Positions 21,601 to 34,423 of a stretch of DNA of 64,000 nucleotides are shown piece by piece. The DNA comes from Schistosoma haematobium (lineage: Eukaryota; Platyhelminthes; Trematoda; Strigeidida; Schistosomatidae). Both the position numbers and the translations under genes were made by a program. The stretch spans positions 30,152,616 to 30,216,615 of the forward strand of contig NC_067196.1 in assembly GCF_000699445.3 (NCBI RefSeq), read 5' to 3'. Under the pieces are notes generated by a model. That model worked only from the letters and a program-made list of their open reading frames with translations. It did no database searches and was not told where the DNA came from. The number at the start of each line of letters is the position of its first letter. Position 1 is the stretch's first letter.

Positions 21601-24600
21601 ATTAGTCACAGAAAGTCTTTACTGAGAACTGTACAGTGAAATAAATCACTTTGGCACTTCATATTTTTATTAATAATTACAGTTTATAACAATTTGATTC
21701 TGTTAATTTAGACTGTTTAGTTCAAATTAACAACAAAGTTAAAGTTCTAGACTCATCGATATTTAACTGAAGATAATGCTTGAAAATGTAGATGTACAAA
21801 CTATGACATTTTATGGAAAAAATGTGAATATGTGTAAACCCTTAATGTTACTTATGCCATTATTTAAAAGAATATAGGTTTTCCTGTATTGATAATCTTT
21901 ATTGAACTTCGATCAGTCTTTGCCGACAGATATGCATCTTATGCTGATTGCTTCAATTTTTACAAATGCTTGTAGAGTTAATGGATTTGCGACTGTCAGT
22001 GAAGTCCCATTTTTGACTCGTTCGCCACATGTGTCTGCAACTAAGTGCTAGTCTTCCATGGATAACGCGTTTGCGGCTAGAGTTAGAAGATGCTGAGTCC
22101 GAGTCCCTGGGTGGACATTGGATGTGTGATTCAACTTAATACAGATGATGAGTCCCGAATAGGGTGAAACATGTGTCCTGGATTTTAGTACTAGCCATAA
22201 ATCTATCCATTATACATTTTATGTTACAATATTTAACCTTCTTGATCATTCTTTAGTAATAGTTCAGTTAATTAAGATTATATGTTTGCCAATGATTGTG
22301 CAATCACAGGCGATGTAATTACTTAGTGATAATTAGTTTCAGTAATAAACACAAACTAAGCATGATATCTCGATACATCACAGTAACTATCAAGTATGTC
22401 TGTTCAGAGGATTCAATATTCTATTCTAGTTCAAGTAATCAAGTATGAATTGAAAATCAATACATGTGCAGATGTAATGACAGCCTTCATTAAAACCCAT
22501 TAATTTAACAATACTGTTTTACAATATAATAATGACAACATTGTTGAGTCGGCTTCCGGAGAACTTCAACGGAGCCTCCAGAGGCCCAAAAGGAGCCGGA
22601 GGGTCCTAGACAATCAGAGTATGATGGAACGTTCTAGAATTTCAACGTGGCGTGCTAATATTGGTCGGTAGCATAATATGTCGTTAACAGATTGGCTGAA
22701 ATATGATGTTGATTTAACAAACGCCAACATCTATAAATACCCATGATTTTCTGTACAAAAATGAACCTTGGGATAAAGTATTTTCTCTCATACTTTTGTC
22801 TTCTCTCTGGTGTTCAAGTCGCTGTGTAGTTTTAGACTGCGGGTTAACAGAATAGCTTAGGAAAACGAATATAGCGTTCGATCGACGAGACTTATCAAAC
22901 ATGATATACGCTCACTGGCTCAATATGATGGCACTATAATGATAAACCGAATGAATAAAACTATTTACGGAAACAGGTTATTTTTAATTTTGACAGTCAG
23001 TCGCTCTGTTATCAAATGATCAATCACTTGTCACTATCCAATTGTCACGATATTTCGTAAAAGTTTATTTTAAACTGGATTATTGACGATAATACTATCG
23101 TTAAAAGATCATAACACTCCATCAATTACTATCAAAATACTGTAACAAACTAATAATAATGGACTACTTCAAGTTAAAGCAAATATGGTTTATTATTTTC
23201 ATCTCTTGTTTGAGCCTACATCAATTAAAGTGTATTTATTCTTTTATCCCTATAACTATTCCGGGATTTAGATGAGTGTAAAATATCTTTACTTATCGTA
23301 ACTATCTCTCTCGATTGAGACGAGTTTCAATAAAATACACATGAATTTAATGATTAAAATACACAATGTGTAAACGTTTTCCAGGTTCAAATTAGTTTTC
23401 ATCACAGATAGGCATCCGCTCTAACTTCATCGAAAACTAGCAAACGTTGGACAACGTCTTGGGTTCACTTGAGAATTTCCTTGAAGGTAACCAACCACGA
23501 ATCTACAAGAATTTTAATACAGGATATTCGAATCATCTGTTCAGTAAAATACTTCTAGATTAATTGTTCCAATTTTAATCAGTGAAGTTATTTTTACTTT
23601 CTTAAACAGTTTTGTGCAGTTTATATAGTTGCTCTGTTAAAGAAATAACTGATTTTCTTGCATCCAACCGAACCTATTGAAGATAAGTGAAAATATAATT
23701 ATCTGAAATGAAGAGAAATTTCATTATTTTATAAAACACCTCCAACACTTTTTTGTCGTTTATAATAAAGTAGAAAACCTTTAAAAAAGCTTTCATCTTA
23801 AAATTGTATATCTTGCATCAAAGTATAATTACATCATGTCTATCCTGAAATGTAGTACTCGTACTGATGAAAATAAGAAACTTCGCTGATTTATATCCTA
23901 GTTGAATGTTGTTTAGATATTCATAAACATTAGAACATGGCGATATTTGATTATAGGAAGTCATTATTATATTTTAGTAGCGTGATACGAAATAATACGA
24001 AAAAAACAATCATAATAGTAATGATTGTGTAACGTCTATAGGATGTGAACAACAGAGAAAAAAGTGTAACGCTAGTGTGGTGTGTGCTACTTATACTGAC
24101 ATAAGTAGTGTATGACGTTACTCATGAACGGAAGGTGTGGTAGCAGAGAGACAAGAGGATCAAACAGTAAAGAATGGAAACAGAATGCAGTTTGTATGAA
24201 AATTCAAGAACAATGAAGTCTGAGTCATTATGAGACAATTGATGGGCATTTTGTAAATTACGTATTTACTATTTGATTGTTAGATTTTATTAACAAATCC
24301 TGTAATTCTGAGTCAAATACATTGGATTGTCCCCAACCGTGTTCTGTTCACTACACTAGTAGTGTAACAATCCATTATGAAATGCAAAAACACAAACATG
24401 TTTGTTTTATTGATAAGAAAGTAGATATCATGTTGAATAAGTTAAAACTTGAACTAATCAGGGGAATATGAAAATATTCAAAAAATGGAAGATATTTCAA
24501 ACATGTAAATAAATGGGATGAAACTACAGGTGAAAGCTTATGATTTAATGGCATACAATAATACATCTTATATATGCAAATGTTGGACTTCATGAAATTA

Positions 24601-25952
24601 CACTTACTGTCAAACTACTAAAACTGACCAACTTTGGTCAGTGACATAATCGTCTTTACCGCACACTATTACTCAGTTTTGAAGCTGAATAAAAACTGTA
24701 TTTCAAAAGGTAACAGTAATTTATAAAATTTTGTTGCATTGCAAATTATTTATAAATTAAACACATTATTCAACTCAGTGTTATATATGAGACTTTCTTA
24801 TTTTTAAATGTAAACGTTTTTACGTTGTATGTCAAAGTTCAATGCATTTTACTAACTTACTTTTAGATGTTCATTTGAAAAACTGAAAAATCTATGGAAA
24901 CAACAATTTGATCAGTTCATTCTGCCTGTTCCAACAAGACGTAATACTGGTACAAATAGAACTACATACACAGAAAAATCTACTATCACTAATCAGAAAA
25001 AGGAAACCCTTGAAGTGTCTCCTCAAGTAAAGAACCCTTCAAGCAATCAATCCGAAGAGATCAGTCAACACTTAAGCCTATCCAAATCATTTAGCTCCTT
25101 ATGCTCTTCGAAATATGAAGTTAGAAGCTATCAAGATTATGGTGAAAACTTCCTTAAAAACTTTGAAGATAAGTATACATTTAGTGATTCATCAAATTCA
25201 ACTGGATCAACGATTTACCTATATTGTTCAACATGTAGTCAGATTTTCTCATGCAGAAACATTGATGAATTAAAACAACTGAATTTACTTGAATCTAGCT
25301 CATCTTTATCTTCTTACAACTTGACCTCTGAGGACGAAGATATCGGTACGTTATGAAAAAGGAAATTGTTGAATATCATAATATCTAAACAATTACTATT
25401 GAATGGAATATTTAAATTAAAGATTTAAACTGTAATTGATTGTCAATTAATTTCAAGAACTATTATTTGCATCTGGTAGATTAACAGGGTTAATTTAGAA
25501 AGCAAAGTTTAGTCCATAGAAATTTTACACCATCCATAACGTTGACTGAGTTGTTCAATGTCTTGATGCTTATTTAAAACAAAATATGATATGAAAGCTA
25601 GGCATGGTTTACTGATGTTTAGTGTTGAGATACAAAATAATATTTTATTTAAGAGAAAGTAATAGAGTTCATAGAGTTTTCAACTTGATACAATGAGTTA
25701 GCAGTTGGGACTACATTTACACATTTCTTTCATCCAAGTTTAAATTTTCTCATTTAAATGTTTATATTAACCTGAGGTATTTATATCTGATTTTGTTTTA
25801 TACTTTTTTATTTCATAGAAAGTGAGTTTGTTTTCGACGAATCATTTCCATCATACTGGGAATATATGAACCCATCATATGAATGGATCAAATCTTCACG
25901 TCCTGTTTCTGCACCACCAATATTGACTTGTTCATCAAAGAAATCAGCATAA
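18650..25952 (+). CDS. Unrecognised Cys/Ser-rich protein, multi-exon gene (5' end and one internal exon unresolved)
   Basis: Exons joined by matching splice phases: 18650-18717, 18758-19083 (after a 40-base intron), 20044-20095, then 24284-24440, 24867-25345 and 25819-25952 (TAA 25950-25952). Acceptors and donors are mostly canonical (GTGAGT, GTAAGC, GTACGT); the donor after 24440 (GTTAAA) is weak. Phases from 20095 (2) to 24284 (needs 1) do not match, so at least one exon is missing between them. The first ATG seen is 18674, but coding may start upstream. The protein is polar, with scattered Cys and His (DSCHVNHYRHVHCFN, LYCSTCSQIFSCRN), Lys-rich stretches and a Ser-rich acidic segment near the end; no signal peptide, membrane segment or known domain was recognised. 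AATAAA lies at 25963-25968. Function unknown. Confidence 0.6.
20395..20615 (+). mobile_element. Sm-alpha-type SINE fold-back lacking the tRNA-like part
   Basis: The 3' tail occurs in both orientations: 20405-20459 (GAGTCAACTGAGGCTTGACC...) is the inverse of 20519-20570 (...GGTCTAGCTTCAATTGACTC). A damaged hammerhead lies between them (20474-20517: CTAAGGA instead of CTGANGA, stem I lost). It sits in an intron of the 18.65-25.95 kb gene, in sense orientation. Confidence 0.65.
20775..21070 (+). repeat. Dispersed repeat family C, copy 1
   Basis: Starts GTAGTGAACGAGAACAACAT...GGGGACAATC and ends with an ACTACTTATATCTG motif. Shared with 55345-55690 (+) and, inverted and shorter, with 24045-24240. 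Non-coding; family name not recognised. Confidence 0.6.
22000..22210 (+). mobile_element. tRNA-like SINE (subtype ii) with degenerate hammerhead
   Basis: Degenerate tRNA-like region about 22045-22115 (GGATAACG box A remnant, GTCCGAGTCCC box B remnant). A hammerhead relic follows at 22139-22183: ATACAG / CTGGAT still form stem I, but the core begins ATGATGA (C3 changed to A) and stem II keeps only three pairs. Same subtype as 50680-50900. Sense orientation in a host intron. Confidence 0.55.
22542..22990 (+). repeat. Probable solo LTR (retrotransposon)
   Basis: Begins TGTTGAGTCGGCTTCCGG in a G+C-rich island unlike its surroundings, has a TATA box (TATAAA 22732-22737) and an AATAAA at 22954-22959, and no coding region attached. 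The right boundary and target duplication were not found. The - strand frame 22714-22902 lies inside it and is not a gene. Confidence 0.45.
24045..24240 (-). repeat. Dispersed repeat family C, copy 2 (inverted)
   Basis: The reverse complement carries CACTACTTATGTCAGTATAA and AGTAGCACACACCACA, matching the 3' part of the copies at 20775 and 55345. It lies in an intron of the host gene. Confidence 0.55.
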
Positions 25953-25968
25953 CAGTTGAAACAATAAA

Positions 25969-27629
25969 CTAATTCTAACCAATAACTTTCAATTTCAGTT
26001 CAGATTCCGCTAACTTATGAAATGTTTCTTTTTTAAAAACCAGTAGTACTTTACGCAAATCCATTTAGTTTTTACTAAAAATAGTCTATAATTCACTATT
26101 CAAAGGGTAAATTAGGAGATGTTATTTTGAGTAATGTAGGTGCAAAACTGTACGATTCGCAATTCTATACACCATTATATTATCAAGGATAGTGATAGCA
26201 GGCGAGATATTTCATTCTGTAAGATTTATTTTTTAATGTCATTTCACATGACGTTTGTTTTACAATAATACCAATCAATTATAATATGAGTCTACATGAC
26301 TTGAATGATTACAGACAGCATGTGATTATTCAAAGATGAGTTTTGTGATAACATTCAAATAGGTTGAACAAAGTGTACACAGTTTAGCTGTCTTTTTTAA
26401 CCAGGATATTTCAAGCAATATTAGGTCCGAAAAAAACATGATTAATATAATTACCGTTGAAACAACTGATTACTATCATTTACCAGTGGTTAAATTAATG
26501 AAACTTTGATTGCATCTTATTCATAACATTTAATGATTATGCGAAATTCTTGTCCATGGAATTGTCATCCAGCCTTACATGTGAATAGACATAGGAGCAG
26601 TATGACATTTATTGTGATAAGTGTGTAGAAAAATCAGGAGTAAACCTATTACTGCCGTTTGTACAGAACACATAGTAATACTCGAAGTTTTTATTTCTAT
26701 ATAACTATTGTGTATTACTTCAATGATTATTCTTTCTGTTAAAGTTAGCGAGTTTATAACAATTTCACTGGTTTTATGCTAACAAAGATATAGACTTTAC
26801 GGCTGCGATTACTTCATCCACTACTTTTCGAATGCTTGTTAGAGTCATTATTCAAAACAACGCATATCCAACTTATTTGATGAGAAGATAGTAGCTTTTC
26901 TTGTTATATTACAGCTTAGACTTATTCATTTAACATTACGTATAATGAAATATACTATATAATCATTACGCTTTATTTGAATTAGTAAATGGCAACAAAA
27001 CTTAAGCAGAATGAAGTTTATGTCTAATTAAGGCTGTTTGTTCAATGTAATTAAGAACAGAATATAGAAAAAAGTTGTTTTTCGATCAACATATCGGTAT
27101 CTTACTTCAAAAGTTACACTGAATTGAAATAACAAACTAGGTTATTGTACGGTTGATTATCTCATCCAAAGATATTCGTTATTTACTTTAAGAAAGTTTT
27201 AGTTTATTATGAACGTTCAATTCAGTTTTGAACTGGATATTCATGGAAAATGTTTTGTTTTATTTAGTTCTGTACTTTCAAACATTAGCTGACACCAAAC
27301 ATATGATTATGTTAAATTAAAGTACAATGTTAATTTACTCATTTTTAATCAGCTGTTCGAAAATTTTCTCAGTAAACATTGATATATTTTATGAACATTC
27401 AGTATCATGAGAATATCCAGTGTGGTTCTGTTTATGAATTATTTACATTGTTTAACTGTCCATAATATTAATTCATTTAGAGAAAATTTTCAACAAATTT
27501 TCAAACAATTTTTAAGTCAGTTATCTCTTTTAACCTTGAAGTAACCGATATTTTTCTTCTAAGATCATTTTATTAGCAGGAAAAAGTTTTGTAGAGATTG
27601 TAGTAATTTAATAATTGAATTCATGAGTC
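25969..27629. other. Intergenic A+T-rich DNA
   Basis: Only short random frames; no repeat or exon recognised. Confidence 0.4.
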
Positions 27630-27970
27630 GATAAAAGCTAGATCACCATGGAAAACCTGGAAGTACTGGACAACCGTTTCGTCCTAATATGCGACTCTTC
27701 AGCGGTGCACACCCACGATCCTACATCGTGAGATTCGAACCCAGGACCAATCGGTCTCGCACGCGAATGCTTAACTACTAGACTACTAAGCCGGCATCCA
27801 GTGGTGTTAATGTTTAACTTTAAATAATCCATCAAATTGAGCGACACATCCACCATTATCATCAGTGAGTTACTATCTCACAACCGACCTGGTTGAATTC
27901 CACTGATCAAGGCTTCTCACTGGAACTCCAGGAAATACATCTTAAAGCCAATCTCTAGGGATCATACGAT
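27630..27970 (-). mobile_element. Sm-alpha-type SINE, nearly full length
   Basis: - strand order: upstream unit (27970-27800), box A (TAGTAGTCTAGTAGTTAAGC), box B (CCTGGGTTCGAATCTCACGA), hammerhead (27710-27665, core CTGAAGA and GAAA intact, stem II three pairs, stem III only wobble-paired), tail (TCCATGGTGATCTAGCTTTTA). The frame 27638-27862 is an accident of this repeat. Confidence 0.75.
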
Positions 27971-28004
27971 GATTACTATCAGAAAGGGTTTTGTGGAGAT
28001 TTTT

Positions 28005-28185
28005 AGTGATTTTATAGTTAAATTCATGAGTCGGTTAAAGCTAGACCATCCTGAAAAACCTGTAAGCACTGGACGGCTGTTTCATCCTGTTGTGGGACTT
28101 CTCAGCGGTACACATCCATGATATTAACATCGTTGGATGCCGGCCTAGCGGTCTAGAGTTTAGGCGTTCGTGCGCAACCGAAAGT
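28005..28185 (-). mobile_element. Sm-alpha-type SINE, partial
   Basis: Tail and hammerhead relic (CTGAGAA core, G8 lost) with a shortened tRNA-like part up to 28185. With 27630-27970 it forms two units in the same orientation, ~380 bases apart, sharing the junction sequence ATCAGAAAGGGTTTTGTGGA near 27979. Confidence 0.65.
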
Positions 28186-28489
28186 CATTTTATTAAATTA
28201 ATTTTCATGTTTTACTTTCTTATGTAGAACATTGGTATGGTAATAAGTAAACGTTTTAGATCAGATAGGCTTTTGAAACAACCAAAAGTAATTCACACGA
28301 TCACTAGTAGAAAAAAGATGAATTCAATCGATTTCCACTAGGAACATTCCCTTGCAATAACATCTAGTTTGTCATTAATATTTCCACCGAAATATAATCG
28401 TAATTTTGATACACCAAAGTAACACACTTGTAATCATTATTTCTAAAAAGTGAGGAAATCGAAACTGTTAGGTATGCAGAGGAATGTAC

Positions 28490-28830
28490 CAATAATTATC
28501 GTGTTAAGTCTATGGTGGCCTTGGACTTTAAATGTTTATTCCCTATTGGCTATTATTTAATTCATTCGTTAAATATTGTACAATGTTATTTCCTATTTTA
28601 TCGTACGATGTGGTCTGCTTGATTAGTATATAAACAGAGTGTGTTTGGAATATAATGATTCATAACTCAGAGGTTGTGACTTGTGTTCCTGACTCAACTG
28701 GCTGGGACAGACTGCGAAGCGGGACCAATCAGGGCTCTAGGTCGTCCGTACGTGTTTTCCTTGTTACTGTGATCGATCGATAAAACACTGATTATCAAAA
28801 CCTGCAGTCTCACACGATACAACAGAAACA
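28490..28830 (+). repeat. LTR remnant, family shared with 60760-61110
   Basis: Shares CAATGTTATTTCCTATTTTA, a TATA-like box (TATATAAAC ~28626), an ACTCAA...TGG stretch and GGACCAATCAGGGCTCT with 60780-60980. Decayed; probably the LTR of a Gypsy element. Confidence 0.5.
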
Positions 28831-28884
28831 ATCGATAAATAAATAAAATAAACTTACGGTGTATATGTGGAAAACGTTTGCAAA

Positions 28885-29085
28885 GTACTATTAGAATATT
28901 TTATACAATCGAGAAAGAAATTAAATCATAGATTGCAGAAAGCTAGAAATCACTATGATATTGAACAAAGAAATATATAGGGAGGAACGTTGTCATAAAG
29001 GTGATACGATTTATTTGATGCTTCTATATCAAAAATTCATAAAAAGTTCAAAGGATATCAACTGTGATATCTAATAAATACATTT
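28885..29085 (+). pseudogene. Gypsy integrase C-terminal remnant
   Basis: Broken + frames read KLNHRLQKARNHYDIEQRN, then after a stop and frame change RCHKGDTIYLM. This is the pattern of the Gypsy integrase end (Q.A...YD......YK.GD.V.L). Several stops; dead. It lies right of the LTR remnant. Confidence 0.4.
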
Positions 29086-29089
29086 CACG

Positions 29090-31905
29090 AGGTCTTATAT
29101 GTTGCTTCTAATATACTTCAGATTTTATTCGCTTTCTGACTCATTAACACTCTACTATAAACAATCAATAATCGTATTAATGGTTAAACGGAGCATAAAT
29201 CTTAAACTGTCAGGCTTATTAAGTGGAATTATATAGTAATACGCTCTAACGGGCGTATTTTTAAAATGCTAGTTATGTTTCGTCGAGACGGTGACTTATT
29301 TATCGCAGATTCCTCAGGAACAGATCTATTAATGTGGGTAACTCGAACAGAGCCTAAGGTATTCCTAATTTTAAACTAATAGACCGAAAAATTAGACCTT
29401 TATTGATTCGGTAAGTTTCTACCTTCGGTATTTCAAATTTATTATTTTGAAGGGTAAAGTGGGGTCGGTACAGTGTAGATACAGGAAGGTTAAAGGAATA
29501 CCTCAGTTTCAAAAATTTCAATAGAAAAGCTAAATGTTCATTAAAACACTATTAGTAGTCCTGGTCACCTACAGTTGAATGAAAACTCAATCTTACATCG
29601 TATTATTTAACGGAAGATGTTAGTACTACTCATTGAGACAAACTCAGTTGTTCTTGACATGTAAACATAAAATATTAACTTCGGATTCCGAACTTACTGT
29701 ATATCTTCATTAAGACTTTTGATTTACGGTGAGAGGAATAACTTTAATAAGCTGACATTTGTTAATCAGGGAAATACTGTACAAAGGGATTTAAATCTTG
29801 TTTTTTCGTCATAGGAGAGAATTGTATGGTATTTTAGTCTTTTGGTGTCAAACATCACAAACCATTATGCGTTAAATGCTTCAACTTTCAAACAGGAGCT
29901 CCTTATATAATAGTAATATCACGTTTTACATAATACTACTTGCTAATAATAAGTAACTCAACAATAAAAACAAATGAAAGATTTTATAGTGGCCGTAAAC
30001 AAGAATGGTGGTTGATTAACAGTACATCAGCCCGAGACACATGAAACACCATACAAAATAAAATTGTCACCGGAGTGAATTTATACAACTATCAATCAAT
30101 GTTGTCTATTCCTAGAATCGATCAGTGGAAAGCTCATCTTCATAGTCTCTGTACATCGTTGATAAATATTCCTAATTTAATGTACCAAGTTCGTGAAATT
30201 TATCATTATAACTTTGTTTTATTTTTAAATCATTTTGAACAAAATTTCAGTTATCAAAATCAGCCTTAATATTCTAAACATTATTTAGCAGAAATTTTCA
30301 TTTTAGTCAAAATGTATTCTGAAAGCATATGATATACATGATTAGTTACATAAATGACAAATATTTTATTAAGAACTAGGAAAAATGTAGAATGTTTGAA
30401 GGTACTACTGTAATCTTTTCTTAGTGATAATATAATTGTAATTGCGCTATTATTTCTCTCACCCTATTTGACCCGTATATATTCTGATCATGGATCTTAA
30501 ATTTCACTTCACAAATATGCAGATCCAAGTTAACATTTTATATGAATCATATCAACATTAACAATTTTATTGTATATTGTTTAACAATCCTAAATTCACA
30601 TGCTTTAAACGGTGTACTTTACCCTTAACCTGACCATTTTTCGGATTATTAACTTGGATATATAATTAGAGAACCTGAAGAGAATTTATCAGAAAGAATA
30701 CTCTTCGTTCAAATATTAGACTCTTAATATGATGGGGATCTTTAGACGATAATATAATTATTGAACTATTTCACATTAAGTATTCTCTATAATCATAAAT
30801 GAAACCTGCATAGGTAAAATATCATTGTAATTTAATTGTTTGTTGTTGGAAAAACTGGATAACATGGACATTTCAGATAATAAATGCACATTAGTAACAT
30901 AATTCTTCTAAACTAATAAAAGCACTTTACATCTTATAGAAACTTCTACAGACTTACTAAAATAACCAAATACTAAATATGATCAATTCATAGCATGGCT
31001 GATTTTCAACACAGCACGACTGACTATATATACTATACATGATGAAAGAACTTATAACTGATACATTATTCACTAAAATACTTTTAAATGAATAGTGTAC
31101 ACGTGTATAGTTTAGTTTTCTTGAATAAAATAAATTTAATCAGTTGTTTATTACGAAAGAAGCAATTTATCTCAAATTGCAACAGTAATGCAGTTTCGGA
31201 ATAAAATTCAAACGACCAAATAGGCTTAACTCTAAATCTTTTGAATGTTTAAGTGTGCACATTCAGGTAATTGACAGCATCACTAAGAGTATCATAATTT
31301 TTGAAATTGTGGTTAATATTGAATGATTAACAATGTCTTATTAATGATCACTATAAGAAGTTAATTAGTGGTTCAAGTAACTTATGTTTCTTTCCATTCA
31401 TTATTTCAAACTGGGCTTTCCTATAAATGTTTGTTATGGACTGTATTTATGACGATGCTGTACTTGTTAAAAACAATCAAATAAAATTGTTTTTGAACAG
31501 AGTAAAGAATTCAGCACTAAAAGATTTATGTTCAATTACGTCATTACATAGTCGATGAATTATTTTAGCTCTATGATCTTTTGTTACTATATCTGACAAT
31601 CCAGAATCTATTCTCAGTTTTAAAATAGTAATTATGTAAACATTAACTTCACTTAATCATAGTGAAAACTATCACGTAGTTTATTTGATATCATTATGAT
31701 ACGACAATGTAATAAGATTTCATTGCCTGATTTAATTGCTTCATTATGGTTGGTAAAAACATGCAATAAATGGATTTCATTAAATTTCTCTTCAGTCTAT
31801 ATTTTTTTAAAATTATACTACAAAATTAGATTTTAAAATTGCCATTATGTAACTCATTTGTATTAATCATATTTTGTGAACCAATAAAACAGTAAACTCT
31901 TATTA
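29090..31905. other. Intergenic A+T-rich DNA; one weak open frame
   Basis: The + frame 30075-30269 (64 codons, no ATG at its start; first Met is codon 9) ends FLNHFEQNFSYQNQP. It has no recognised domain and no convincing splice partner; it could be an isolated exon but is more likely chance. Nothing else seen. Confidence 0.35.
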
Positions 31906-31909
31906 ATTA

Positions 31910-32210
31910 CAATGGTTAAGATCATGAGTCAGTTAAAGCTAGACCACCATGTAAAACCTGGAAGCACTGGATGGCCGTTTCGTTCTATTGCGCGACTCCT
32001 CAGCAGTGGTTAAGTACTCGCGTGCGAAACCAGTAGATCCCAGGTTCGAATCTCGCAGGGGGCGAGGTCGTGGATGCGCACTGCTGAGGAGTCCCACAAT
32101 AGGACAAAAAGGCCGTCTAGTGCTTCTAGGTTTTCGATGGTGGTCTAGCTTCAGTTGACTAATGATCTTAACCATTGAAATTACTATAATATCCACAAAA
32201 CCCACCTTAT
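31910..32210. mobile_element. Sm-alpha-type SINE, head-to-head fold-back
   Basis: Left arm 31918-32008 is tail plus hammerhead on the - strand. The centre is the tRNA-like part on the + strand (box B GGTTCGAATCTCGCAGG at 32042-32059). The right arm 32080-32190 is hammerhead plus tail on the + strand. The arms are inverse copies. The left hammerhead has an intact core but a broken stem II; the right one has G12 changed (GGACAAAA). Confidence 0.7.
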
Positions 32211-34423
32211 TAATTAATTGAAATGAAACATTTTATGATCAATAATTTCTTTTGTTACTTTATTGATTACTTTCCTGCTTGTCTACTATATACATCTTAA
32301 ATTCATAAATAAATTTTGATAGAATATAGTTGTCTAGTGGAACAATACCAAAAAAAATAATTATTGAATATATTTTTTTCTTTGTTTTGTCACATTCATA
32401 TAGTTTAACTATTCTATTAATCAATAATTACATTCATCCAAAAAGAAAACATCACAAACTTTTCAGTCTAATCACCTAAATATCATAATGAAACTAATCT
32501 GTAATGATAATAGAAACAATAGTAATATATATTGAATTTAACTAATTATTATTTCCTTTAATAGGATAGAATATTAGCTACAAATATTCATTGAAAAATT
32601 TCATTCTTTTGTTTGTTTTTTTCTCGTCAATTTTTTTTTCACATTTCATTTAACTTTTACTAAAGGATAGTTAAAAGTTATTTTTCATTTGTTGTCAAGT
32701 GAAATGTTATTTGTTTATGATGAACAAAAATGTTTGTTGTTGTTGATCTTGTTGTTTAGTGTTCACGTGATATTAACAGTAAATAAATCAATCAATAAAT
32801 TATATTATTTAACATCACATGTCAGTAAAAGTTTATTGATGTGTTTCAGATAGAAAATTTTCTAAGGTCTAGTTAAGTAAATAAAGTTAGGACATTAGTG
32901 AACTTGTATGTATTACATTGTAAATTAACAAGGACTTCGGCAATTAGTAAACTGATCGCCTGTTTAGTTGAAAGGGATTTGTTTGATTCACGAGTTATAT
33001 TTGTCACAGTTTGAACTTAATAGAGGCATTATCAAAAACTAGGGTGAATTAGACTGTTTCTCAGTAGCATACAATTATGATTACATAAAAGGTCAAAGTT
33101 AGAACGTTCAGGACTCTCAGCGGAGGGCTAAGCACTAGAATCACGGGGTGTAATTTTACAATTCTAACTTTGGTTGATTCGTGATATACCATGACATTTG
33201 TCAGGACGTATTGATGAATGCAACTAATATATTATAATACTTCAATAATTGTACACATTACACTGATGCATCTTAGTGGAGTTACAAATGTGTAGTCATC
33301 TTGAAGATAAAAAGGATTAAATCTATTTGTTTTAGAAGCTAAATATTATTTATTATATAACTTATCACTAATTTTCCTCTTAAATTTTTCAAGTAATCCA
33401 TTTTATACTTTAACTTATCGGCAACTTCATCAACAGTCTATATCATTTCAAACATTCAAACTCACTAGTTCTCAAAATCCAATATTATGATATCCTTAAG
33501 ACCGAAAAATACATCTTGTTACTTCGATGTATATGGTAAGCAAGTTGTAAAAACTTATGAAATTTAATAAATTTACGATATTCTACGATCATCATCATTT
33601 TTACTTCAGTATGATTCTTTTAACACATAGCAAACTTTGAAGTCTGTAAAACGTTTGCGATATGAGGAATATTCTAAGAAATGAGGTTCCTCTGTGAGTT
33701 TTGATCATATCAGACTAAAATAGGAAGGATCCGATCTTAATCTAAAATGAATTATTAGCGATTAATTTTGTTACAGGAAAAGCCGTTTATAAAAATAGTC
33801 TTAGTAACTTAATAAGTTAAAGAACAACAGTTTATCTAGAATAGAATGAATTTATCAGCTTTGGTTAGGTTTCGTTGGCAGCCTACATTTGGTGAAGTTT
33901 AATAAACAAAATTACAAAACCGAGTAGAAAATACTTGCAAAAATGAATTAGGTTGAAAGATAAACTTAGTACAGCAAGGATTCGAGTTTAAACAACTATT
34001 TTGTGAATCTGCTGTAGCATACATTAGGACCTATAAAGACTGAAATAGAGGCATGTGAACAAACACTACAAATAAAATAAGGGGAAATTTCAAGCATTTG
34101 TATGCATCATCTACAGAAAACAATAAATATTATGGTCTATTTCAACTAAGAAAAATGGACACTCATGATCACTGTATTATAGTTTGACTAATTCACTGCT
34201 AAAATACCTTAACAATCTATAGAGTATCTAGTAAGGTGGAATTTAAAATAAAGCCGGCTTTATATATATGCTAAGATACCAAAATTATTCACTTATTATT
34301 TGAGTTAAGTTATACTGTAAATGACTGACCAATAACATCAGCAATAGAATATACACACTAAATTATCTTGAAATATAAACAGAGGCGTTAGTTCATTTAT
34401 TCTACGGTTTAATACTATTAGAA
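32211..34423. other. Region upstream of the SLC6 gene
   Basis: A+T-rich; no exon or repeat recognised. It presumably contains the promoter and 5' UTR of the SLC6 gene starting at 34424, but no confident promoter motif can be named. Confidence 0.35.

Noticed and set aside
30075..30269. 64-codon frame that looks somewhat protein-like
   Set aside because: No start codon at its beginning, no phase-matched splice partner, no recognised domain; kept only as a note.
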